Positions 21,650 to 32,400 of a stretch of 64,000 bases of DNA are shown here, piece by piece; position 1 is the first letter of the stretch; every line of letters starts with the position of its first letter. The stretch covers positions 27,778,853-27,842,852 of the forward strand of contig OY755241.1 in assembly GCA_963576725.1 (NCBI GenBank), given 5' to 3'. Source of the stretch: Azorinus chamasolen (lineage: Eukaryota; Mollusca; Bivalvia; Cardiida; Solecurtidae). Below the pieces are notes generated by a model. It did no database searches. It saw only the letters and a program-made list of their open reading frames with translations, and was not told where the DNA came from. Both the position numbers and the translations under genes were made by a program.

Positions 21650-22953
21650 AACTAGAGGCTTTTGTCACAAAAACGGATGTCTCCCCTCTAATAAAAACAA
21701 TATGTAAAGGGAAATCACTAAAAATGTTATGGTCTTGATGAATGATACTTCCCCTCATTATGCGTTTTCCACTCTACATTTATCAAGAAGAAAATGATAA
21801 TAGCTAATAACTCCAAAAATACTGATACCAGATGTATGGCCCTTGTGCATGACACTTACTTTCATCATGCTCTTTCCAAAAATAAAATGTCATTCCAATA
21901 GCATCAGTCGAACAGGAGTTATTGATTGGCCAAAAATGTAACAAAGGGCAATAACTCCAAAAGTATTGAAGCCAGAATTATGGCCCTTGTTCATGAAACC
22001 TTCTCTCATCATGCTCTTTCCATGTATGAAGTTTCAATATAATGGCAAGAGCCATGTAGGAGTTATCGTCCGGACAAGAAAGAATTAAACAAATGTAGAA
22101 GGGGAAATAACTCTAAATTTATTGAAGCTCGAGTTAAGGATCTTATGCATGACACTTTCTCTTATCATGATCGTTCCATGTATGAAGTTTCACTCCAATG
22201 GCATGTGTCACATACGAGTAATCATCCGGGCAAAAAATTGTGATTTTTTTTTTACAAAGGGCAATAACTCCATAATATAATTATTAGTGAAGCCAGAGTT
22301 ATGTACCTTCTACATGACACTTCCTCTCATTATGCTCTTTCTATATATGAAGTTTCAATCAACTGGCATCAGGCATATTGAAGTTATTGTCTGGACAAAA
22401 AATTATGATATTTTTTACAAAGGGCAATAACTCCAATATTAGTGAAGCCAGAGTTATGTACCTTCTGCATGACACTTCCTCTTATTATGCTCTTTCCGTA
22501 TATGAAGTTTCAATCAACTGGCATCAGGCATATTGATGTTATTGTCCGGACAAAAGATTATGATAATTTTTACAAAGGGCAATAACTCCAATATTAGTGA
22601 AGCCAGAGTTATAAACCTTGTGCATGACACTTCCTCTCGTCATGATTTTTCCATAGATGAAGTTTCAATCTAATGGCATGAGCCATATAGGAGTTATCGT
22701 CCGGACAAAAAAGTGTGATTTTTTTTACAAAGGGCAATAACTCCAATATTAGTGAAGCCAGAGTTATGGACCTTGTGCATGACACTTCCTCTCATTATGC
22801 TCTTTCCATATATGAAGTTTCAATCAACTGGCATCAGGCATATTGAAGTTATAGTCCGGACAAAAAGTGTGACGGACAGACGGACAGACAGACAGACAGA
22901 CAACTCTCACGAAAACAATATGTCTCCCCCATATAAATATGGGGGGAGACATA
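21650..22953 (+). mobile_element. Family D element, near-complete copy
   Basis: Head AACTAGAGGCTTTTGTCAC (stem TTTTGT/ACAAAA) then ATGTCTCCCC. Eight or so ~145-bp repeats follow, ending in GACGGACAGACGGACAGACA, CAATATGTCTCCCCC, loop, GGGGGGAGACAT, AATTA. It is the same family as the minus-strand copy at 7756-10605 but without the hAT insertion. Confidence 0.8.
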
Positions 22954-23191
22954 ATTATACAACAGGGCATGGGTAAAGAAGGAGAAATGTATTTTAAAAT
23001 TCAGCAAGAGAAGGGTTAAATTGTGAGAAAGAGTTCAACCAGTAGGGGACAATGGCATTGCTTTCAATCCTCCCAGAACTTGTTATATATGTAACTTTAT
23101 TAATAGTCTTAACAAATCGTGTTACTGAAGAAGTGAAACTATCACCCTATCAGTTTGTAATTATACTACTTAGCTGATGTTGCCTACACCG

Positions 23192-23420
23192 TTATGAAGC
23201 TGACATGGTTTCTGCTTGTTTTACATCTCCAGCATAAAAGCACATGTATGAGTCGTGGAGGAAACACCACATACAAAACACACAGCCGCCAAAATAGCAC
23301 CACGACAAAAAAAAACAGTAAATGTATGTGACGCACAAAGACATAGCAAACAAACAACAGGGGGGAGATGAAAGTACCGCCTTGAAACAATAAGTGACAA
23401 TTGTTTGAAGCACATAAAAT
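23192..23420 (-). repeat. Naiad pseudo-LTR fragment
   Basis: Contains GGAAACACCACATACAAAAC, CACAGCCGCC, CAAACAAACAACAGGGGGGAG and GTACCGCCTTG, matching the reverse complement of 57610-57800. The overlapping cysteine-rich ORFs on the minus strand are translation of this repeat. Confidence 0.6.
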
Positions 23421-23775
23421 AAATGTTTGTGACGTGTGTCTGAAATACTTTTTAATACCTGGTACAGTAGCCTTCCTCATTCAGGAGAAAACGCATTAAA
23501 TGTATATTACAGGTCTCCACATGAGCAATTTATTGGTCTTATAAAGGTTTTAAATCAATATTTAATGCTATACTATTTTCATATGTGCTTAATCAAGCAC
23601 GAAAACATTAACATGGGAGATATAACAAACTGTTCACATGTTTGTCATCTACATATAAAACTGTTCATAGCATTAACATGTGTATCATTTTCAAATTAAT
23701 AAATTAATCAGCTGATTTTATTGATACATATATAATTACTGCAGAACCTGTCTTAAGCGGCCATTCACTTATTGA

Positions 23776-23880
23776 ACAGTCTTAAAATCAGGTGGTTGCT
23801 TAATGCAGGACAAAAGTAATGCTGAAACCTCCTGTATGGGTTTTCTGCATTTCTTTTGCCTTGCATTAAGACAGGTTAAA
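23776..23880. repeat. Foldback repeat, uninterrupted TTAA site
   Basis: CAGGTGGTTGCTTAATGCAGG ... CCTTGCATTAAGACAGG. It shows the site that a MITE occupies at 5587-5805. Confidence 0.6.
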
Positions 23881-24504
23881 CTGTATTTAAAAAAACTCAA
23901 CACATTATCTACACAACTGTTACAATTCTACAGATTTTGCCCTCCGATTCCGCATTTCAAAGAAATGTTACAGAACATTGTACCGTCAAACATCCATTTA
24001 ACAGATTTTCTTCATTATTTAACCAATATCTCTTAAATATACCAACAATTCTAATAAGTTGATATAAAGTATAAGTAGTTCATCTAGTCCAGAAGTGACA
24101 AATCGATCAAGGGAGACAATATAAAACTTAATTTGCTATGAAATTATAATATCTGAACAGTGCTGCAGATAAAGAAACAATGCCCTTTTTTCCTTATATT
24201 TTTCATCAAGATAAAATTACATGTACAGAAGTTTTGTCTGAAATTTCATCCATCTTCACACTTCCTGTCCCTATTGATAACACCTGCTGGCTGACTTGGT
24301 CATAATCCCTGTAACTGCCAATCAATTTCCTGATCAAAACACAATCTATGGCTATCATAGTATCTGAATATGTAATCATAATAATTGGATGTTTGCAAGA
24401 AAAACACCACAGTTGATAGGGCTATAGGCTATCAATCGATGTTTAATGCCTGTCAATAAAATAATATTTGTACGAAATCCAAAATAACCAATTCATTTTG
24501 AACT
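23881..24504. other. No gene seen
   Basis: AT-rich sequence, no ORF with recognisable domains, no repeat ends. It lies 3' of ZDHHC12 on the minus strand. Confidence 0.45.
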
Positions 24505-24714
24505 ATACAGTAGAACCCCTCCAAACCGAACGTTATATTAAGTATAAATATCGGTCTTGGAGACAGGGGGCAGCTTAATACTGGGTGAAAGTCATGCAAA
24601 TAGCTCCTCTATGAGCTCTCTGCTCGACTTCCACCCTGCATTAAGCAGCCACCTGCCTAAATGTATCTAAATTCTTCTCTACTACAATTCTGGTTTAGAG
24701 GGGTTTTACTGTAT
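24505..24714. mobile_element. Foldback MITE with TACAGTARAACCCC termini
   Basis: TACAGTAGAACCCCTCCAAAC ... TTTAGAGGGGTTTTACTGTA, with inner stem CAGGTGGCTGCTTAATGCA-like arms and AGCTCC...GAGCT. Same terminal family as 30749-30945 and 44382-44590. Confidence 0.75.
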
Positions 24715-24952
24715 TTGCATATTTAACGGTATAACAATACAAGTTTGGAGACATATTTATGACACAGTAATATTACTGCAACTGCTGTAATGGCGTAAAC
24801 TGTTTAATTTGTAAGTATCGTGAAAACAACCAAAAAATGGTTTTCTCTATTTTTTTCCACATAAAAATAAATGTATCCGGTGAATTTTCAATCCTGTCTC
24901 CGGTGAATTTTCTGTCCTGTCCCTCTTCTCGGTCCTCCGGTACTGATATCTT

Positions 24953-25213
24953 GACCCTTTCCTTCATATAATTGCCATTTCAAGCATTTGCAAACAGTGT
25001 ACATGTAGACCCAGATTAGCTGCTCATGTAGGAGCAGTGTGATCCGTGTCAATTCTGCTAATGGAATTAGAATAGAACTGATAGAACAGCTTCCTGGAGT
25101 TTCTAAACTGGTTGCAATATTCCACCTTCTATATTTCATTATAGCTACTTTCCCCATGAATATTCAATAGGTATTGAAATTTGGACTAAACATAGAATGG
25201 AGGAAAGGGTTAA
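24953..25213. mobile_element. TTAA MITE, family P
   Basis: Left end TTGACCCTTTCCTTC (site decayed), right end GGAGGAAAGGGTTAA. The centre pairs GCTCATGTAGGAGC; the GGTATTGAAATTTGG arm is present. Confidence 0.65.
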
Positions 25214-25324
25214 AACAACAAACAGATGCACGCACCTGTTTACACGGATACAAATGTAGATGACCAGTGCAAATTGTTTGAGGTCTTGGTCCTCATTCCC
25301 GCCCCTAATAGATATGCATATTTA

Positions 25325-25570
25325 TTAACCCTTTCCCTCATATAAACACATTTTCACGCATCTGCAAACAGAGAAGACCCAGATCAAAGGACTCCTATAG
25401 GAGCCGTCTTATCAGGGTCTACTGTTTGCAAATGGAATTTGAAAGATCTGTTTCTTTACTTTATAAAATGGCTACAATTTTCCACTTTCCATATCTCATT
25501 ATAACTATTTTATTCATGAATATTCAGAACGTATTGAAATTTGGAATAAATATAACAGGGAAAGGGTTAA
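25325..25570. mobile_element. TTAA MITE, family P, intact ends
   Basis: TTAACCCTTTCCCTCATATAA ... AACAGGGAAAGGGTTAA, with the central inverted repeat GACTCCTATAGGAGCCGTC. The 14-bp termini are complementary. Confidence 0.85.
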
Positions 25571-25677
25571 AACAGTGATCAAAAAGAAGTCTTATCCTGG
25601 GATTTGGATTAAGCTATGGCAGAAGTAATGCAGAAAGCTGCTTTCTAAAAGAAATTTCTACATTACTTTTGTCCTAC

Positions 25678-25928
25678 ATTAACCCTTTCCCTGTTCTACA
25701 TTTATTCCAAATTTCAATACCTACTGAATATTCATTGACAAAACAGTTATAATGAAATATGGAAGGTGGAACACTGCAGCCATTTTAGAAAGTATAGAAA
25801 CAGATCTATCAAATTCCATTAGCAAACAGAGCAGATCCTGATCAGACGGTTCCTATAGGAGCCATCTGATCTGGGTCTACTCTGTTTGCAGATGGGTAAA
25901 AACATGTTTATATGAGGGAAAGGGTTAA
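25678..25928. mobile_element. TTAA MITE, family P, intact ends, 3' of ZDHHC12
   Basis: TTAACCCTTTCCCTGTTCTAC ... TATGAGGGAAAGGGTTAA. It lies in opposite orientation to 25325-25570, about 150 bp past the ZDHHC12 stop. It contains AATAAA on the minus strand at 25700-25705, the first such hexamer downstream of that gene. A foldback at 25600-25680 precedes it and was probably its target. Confidence 0.85.
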
Positions 25929-26078
25929 TATGTAAACTGGTTGTTTAAAACAGGTTTCGCCATACTGACTGAGCCATTATTCTGTAATACTGGCTAAGCC
26001 ATTGTCTTGTATCACAAAACTTTAGTTAAAACCTTCTCTCAGAACACATCACAGTCACTAACAAGATTCAATTCTCCA

Positions 26079-26403
26079 TCAAACACCTGTGTCTTTGAAC
26101 TTTGCCCTCTGTGCATACATTGTCTCCCATTTCCTCAGTTTAAACAAACACAGGAAGTGGTAGACATTTGTCACGCAGCCTTCGTCAAATGGATTATAGT
26201 CATCATTAAGGTACTTCAGGTATGTGATTCTCTCTCTCGAGGCTACTTCCCATGTGGAGAGGCCGGAAGTCATTAGATATGTATGGAACACAAACAAGCC
26301 CAACACCACGGGCCCACTTAAAACCAGCACTACAGTGTCAAAAAATAGAACTATGTTGGAGTGGAACCAGTCTGACCATGTTGCCTTAGTAACAAAGCTC
26401 TCC
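26079..26403 (-). CDS. ZDHHC12: ZDHHC12 exon 5 (last): TM4, TTxE-like and PaCCT region
   Basis: Acceptor ATTTATTTCAG just before 26403. The first base completes the Trp codon started in exon 4. It encodes residues 196-302: TM4, the [14 protein letters not shown] segment (TTxE position, Ser for the first Thr), [10 protein letters not shown], and a charged tail to the TGA at 26079. The acceptor is duplicated in tandem (26401-26484). Confidence 0.92.
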
Positions 26404-29400
26404 CTGAAATAAATATGGGCTAGAGATAAGACTTATCAACATTCCCTGAAATAAATATGGGCTAGAGATAAGACTTATCAACATTTTAAACTTCAAATTC
26501 GATATCTCAAACTCAACTTGAACTTCAGGATAAAAATAAGTTCAGTCCGTCCAAAATTAACAATGCAGAATTGTTTTAATATGTATCACTATGCTTATTA
26601 TACTGCAAAGTAAAATCCTCACTTCTGATTGGTTAATTAGCCGTGTACATGAGTCCATGTACCCTGTGAGCTGACAGGGTACATGGAAATTCCCCATGGC
26701 GGGTCCCACATATGATGCTCAGAAACCAAATGACCGACTTCTCGACTCGGCTAAACAGTAGCAAAATTCCTAACAGATAACTATTGATACGTAAAGAAAA
26801 ACATGCAGAAATTAATTAAAAACACTTTTGGTTTGAAATGACCAATAGAACAGTTTTAGAGGAGTTATTATATCGTCCACCCATCTATTATAACACGAAC
26901 GCCGATGAAACACATTGAGCTCACAACTTCGGATACCTTCGGGTAGAAATAATATATTGGGGCGCTATGAGGGGAATTATCGTGTTTAGTGATTAAATAT
27001 GACAAAATGGATTTATATAAATTATCCGAACCGTAAAACTTTGCAGTATAATAAATTCGTTATACAGTTCTTTCCCAGGGTACATGACGATTTATTCCCG
27101 GCTGGTAAAATCATGTAACCCTCGCCTAACGGCTCGGGCAACATGATTTTCCTCAGCCGGGAATAAATCGTCATGTACCCTGGGAAAGAACTGTATAACT
27201 AATAATATCTAGAAGAAAACAAGAGCTGTCCGCAGACAGCGAGCTCCACTTTCTTTAATGCTGGATAGTATAGTGGAAGTCTAAGTCAGAAAGGGGAGAT
27301 AACAACAGCAAAATTAATTTTAGGGTTACCTGCCCTTGCAAAATGGGCCCCCCTTGTAATTGTTATCATGTATACCAAAGTTGGACCAAATATCTCTGAC
27401 AGTTTCTGAGACATGGACCTGAACATAAAACTTAACCAACAATGAAAATTCTAAGTCGAAACAAGATGTGTTTGTGAAACACTATGCCCCCTCATATATT
27501 TGACCTCTGACCTTGAAGGATAACCTTGACCTTGACATGTCACCCCTCAAAATGTGCAGCCTCATGAGATACACAAGCATGCCAAATATCAAGTCTCTAT
27601 CTCTACTGGTCCAAAAGTTATGGCCAATGTTAAAGTTGGCGATTTGACCCATATATTTGACCTCTGACCTTGAAGGATGACCTTGACCTTGACACGGCAC
27701 CCCTCAAAATGTGCGGCTTTATGAGATACATATGTATGCCAAATATCAAGTCTCTATCTATACTGGCTCAAAAGTTATGACCAATGTTAAAGTTGCTGAC
27801 AAACAAACAGACAAACAGACAGACAGACAGACAGGGCAAAAACAATATGCCCCCGACTATCGTCAATGGGGGCATAAAAAGGGGCATAACTATGGCAAAA
27901 TTAATTTTAGGGTTACCTGCCCTTGTGAAGTGGGTCCCCCTTGTAATAGTTAACATGTATACCAAAGTTGAACCAAATATCTCTGACAGTTTCTGAGACA
28001 TGGACCTGAATATAAAACTTAACCAACAATGAAAATTCTAAGTCAAAACAAGAGGGTCGTCATGGGTGACAAATGCCCCCAAAGTGTTTGACACCGAAAT
28101 GCATTTTGGTGGAAAAACAATACAATGTAATGCAGGTGTAACATGAAATTTTGATGCTGTTAAAAATGACACAGGAGTCAGTTCTTAACATTAGAAACAG
28201 AACCTTTGACGATTATGATAGCTAAGAAAAGAGCCAAGCGTCAAAAGTTAGTTAAAAAGGACCCTAAGTCATTCTCAACGTTAAAAAGGACCCTGGGTTG
28301 ATTGTCAACGTTTAAGGTATAGGAGATATGCTCTGGACAAGCTTTTTGTATCTGGTAAGATATAGGAGATATGCTCCGGACTGTAAAATTGAGGTCAAAG
28401 GTCAAGGTCAAGGTCAGTCATCTGAAAATGGTACATGACTCTCCCCCATCCCAAGATGAACTCACAAACCAAATTTGGATTCCGTAGCTGGTAAGGTATA
28501 GGAGAAATGCTCCAGACAAGCTTTGTGTTAAATGTAGGTCAAAGGTCAAGGTCACAGTGACCTGAAAATGGTACGCGACACTCCGCCATCCCAAGATAAA
28601 CTCACACATTAAATTTGGAATCCATAGCTGGTAAGGTATAAGAGATATTCTCTGGACAACCTTTTTTGTAAAATCGAGGTCGAAGGTCAAGGTCAAGGTC
28701 ACAGTGACCTGAAAATGGTACGCGACACTCCGCCATCTGAAGGTGATCTCACAAACCAAATTTGGAATCCGTATCTGGTAAGGTATAGGAGATATGCTCT
28801 GGACAAACTTTTTGTAAAATCGGTCAAGGTCAAGGTTAAGGTCATAGTGACCTGGAAATGGTACATGACATTCCGCCATCCCAAGATGAACTCACACACG
28901 AAATTTGGAATCTGTAGCTGGTAAGGTAAAGGAGATATGCTCCGGACAAGCTTTTTGTAAAATTGGTCAAAGGTCATGGTCAAGGTCACAGTGATCTGAA
29001 AATGGTATGCGGCACTCCTCCATCCAAAGATGAACTCACACACCAAATTTGGAATCCTTAGCTGGTAAGAATTAGGAGATATACTCCTGACAAGCTTTTT
29101 GTAGCTGGTAAGGTATAAGCGGTTTTTAAAATCGAGGTCAAAGGTCAAGGTCAAGGTCACAGTGACCTGGAAATGGTACGCGACACTCCGCCATCCCAAG
29201 ATGAACTCACACACCAAATTTGGAATCTGTAGCTGGTAAGGTAAAGGAGATATGCTCCGGACAAGCTTTTTGTAAAATCGGTCAAAGGTCATGGTCAAGG
29301 TCACAGTGATCTGAAAATGGTACGCGACACTCCTCCATCCCAAGATGAACTAACACACCAAATTTGGAATCCTTAGCTGGTAAGGTATAGGAGATATACT

Positions 29401-32400
29401 CCGGACAAGCTTTTTGTAGCTGGTAAGGCATAAGCTTTTTTTAAAATCGAGGTCAAAGGTCAAGGTCAAGGTCACAGTGACCTGGAAATGGTACGCGACA
29501 CTCCGCCATCCTAAGATGAACTCACACACCAAATTTGGAATCTGTAGCTGGTAAGGTAAAGGAGATATGCTCCGGACAAGCTTTTTGTAAAATCAAGGTC
29601 AAAGGTCAAGGTCAAGGTCACAGTGACATGAAAATGATACGCGACACTCCCCCATCCCAATATGAACTCACACACCAAATTTGGTATCCGTAGCTGATGT
29701 GACAAAGGAAATATACTCCGGACAAAAGGTACACACACCCACACACCCACCCACCCACCCACACACCCACCCACCCACACACACACACACCCACCCACAC
29801 ACGCACGGTGCGATCACTATATGCCGCCAAAGCCTAGCTTTGGGGGCATAAAAAGGGGCATAACTATGGCAAAATTAATTTTAGGGTTACCTGCCCTACC
29901 TGCCCCTTGTAATAGTAAACATACATACCAAATATGAACCAAATATCTTTGATGGTTTCTGAGAAAAGGACCTTAACAAAAAGGTTAACCAACGCTGACG
30001 AGAGGGTCATGACAATAGCTCCACCTTTTGAAAAAGTGGAGCTAAAAACCATGTGACAACTTAATGCAGGTCAAAAGTAATGCTGAAAGCTCCAATAGGA
30101 GATTTCAGCATTCCTTCAGCCCTACATTAAGCTGTGAACTTGAGAAATCAGATTAGAAACCGGATGACTAGAGTCTCTGTTTTCTTGAAGTACTTTGTAT
30201 GCCCCTTGAAGTTCAAATATACTTTAACCCATTCCCTCATAGCCTATTTTTAGACCCAATATCTTTGAATAAATCTACCCAAAAGCAGCATTTACTAGAG
30301 AAAAGGAAAATGTAGTATTGAAACCATTGTGATAAATAGAGTATTTGCTCCAATGGAGCAAATGCTCTATTTAACAATGGTTTCAAGAAGTGACTATTAC
30401 AGAGGGGTACAAAGGCGTATTTATGGAGGAAAGGGTTAATGAGACGCCTTTTGACATCTTTGAATACAGAGTGGACCTAGGAGTCAACTGCTTAGGGTCT
30501 TCTATTTACTTATTAACCCTTGTCTCTGTGAATATTCATGGAAGAAATAATGACATCATGAATATTTCTTGGATTACGTTTTTAATGGCTATGGAAAACA
30601 AAAGAAATGCAGAAACGGTAGAATCATATCTATGTTAGTAACAAACTGAACAGATCCTGATCAGATGGCTCCTACAGCAGCTGTCTGATCCAGGTCTACT
30701 CTGTTTGCAAATGTGCAGAAAGGCATATTTATGGAGTAAGAAATTAATTACAGTAAAACCCCTCTAATGTGACCACTTCAAGAAAAAACATGGCTGTCTT
30801 TATAAGCAGGTGGTTGCTTAATGCAGGACGAAAGTTATGCAGAAATCTCCTAGCATTACTTTCACCCTGCATTAAGCTTCCACCTGCCCCTGGCACCCAG
30901 AATTATGCCCCTTTTTGGTGGTCGCATTAGAGGGGTTTTACTGTATTATACTAAAACATATACAGAAATTGTCTGCTAGGCAAACAATTGATACTCTGGT
31001 CTATAACAAGTAGCAAACAGAGCAGACCCTGACCAAACACTCCTATAGGACTTGTCTCTTCTGGCTCTTCTCGGTTTTCACAGGCATAAAAGGGTACAAA
31101 TGCTCGCCTCCATAAGTTGCACAGGCATTTTTGAAGTATGTAGGTTGGATGACAACAAAATTTACGCCAATGTTAAAGTTGAGGACAACCAAACAGACAG
31201 ACAAAGCAAAAACAATATGCCCTGCAGCCTCACATGGGGGCATAAAAATAATAATGTCAGTGAACATTTATTAGCTAAATATTTATAATAGTATATGAAG
31301 ACAGGATGTTTTGGCCATAACAAATACTGTAGAATCACATTAATATCTGGGTCCATGCTCATAAAGCTCTTCAGTTGAGTCTGAATTTGTTCTCAAGCTT
31401 TTGATTGGTCAGATTTGAGTTCTCAAGCTTTTGATTGGTCAGATTTGAGCCAAAGGCTCAATTCTGACCATTCAAAAACTTGAGAACGAACTCAGACTCA
31501 ACTAAAAGTTTTATAAGCAGGGACCCAGATCTATATGATTCCATATTCAAACAGAGCAGACACTGATCAGACAGCTCACAGAGCATCAGAAGTGTTCTCT
31601 ACAGTTTGAAAAAAACCAACAGTTTTATTCAGTTTACTGTCACTTTGTCCCTGTCAAATTTTACAATTGTTTTATTCTGAATATACAAAAATAATGTGGT
31701 TAAGTGGAAATATGACTGGGAGTAAGCAACATCCTTACATTAACACTGTTTTACAGTGACAGCCATGCTAATTCAAAACTCCATACAACTGCCCCTTACT
31801 GCATCAAGCCTTTCATTATTTTGGAAAACTCAATATCTTTATTTGGAACCTATCCATTATTCATTTGGAGGGGGTTGGGCAGGGTGAGGGCACATCAAAC
31901 AAAACATTTGCTGGAACAATCCATTGACATTAACCTGTTCCCATGTAGGCTATTTTTAGATCCAACCTCTTTGATTCCATCTACCAAAAAGAGCATTTAC
32001 TCTAGAAATGGAAATTTTCAGAATTGTGTAGTCTCCTATGGAGCAAATGCTCTATTTATCACAATGGTTTCAAAAAAGGACTTTTACAGAGGCGTAGAAA
32101 GGCGTATTTATCACAATGGTTTCACAAAGTGATGTTTTCAGATGCGTCAAAAGGCGTCAATATGAGGGAATGGGTTAATGGGTTTAGCAAACAGGGCAGA
32201 TCTTGATCAAAGGACTCATTCCTGAAGGGGATCTCTAATCTGGATCTACACTGTTGCCTATGTCCTTTTTAATCCATTTCCTCATATTGACATATTTTGA
32301 CCCCTCTTTAAAAGTCACTTTTTGAAACTATTACATGTAATAAGAACCATTGCTCTACTTATCACAATGGAATCAAAACTATATAATTCTATTTTTTCTT

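Larger units (their letters stand above)
27218..30048 (+). mobile_element. Family A element (GCTCCAC type) split by two nested elements
   Basis: Head AACAAGAGCTGTCCGCAGAC (hairpin GCTGTC/GACAGC) then GAGCTCCACTTTC. Tail TAGCTCCACCTTTTGAAAAA, then GTGGAGCTAAAA. Between are three monomers starting GCAAAATTAATTTTAGGG at about 27311, 27897 and 29873. The two monomer junctions, in an A-tract between CTAAGTC and GGGGCATAAC, are each occupied by another element (27460-27880 and 28047-29854). In ZDHHC12 intron 4. Confidence 0.8.

Noticed and set aside
28418..29343. Two minus-strand ORFs (153 and 214 codons) with repeated [16 protein letters not shown]
   Set aside because: They are translations of the family C tandem repeat, which lies inside a non-coding element with clear ends.
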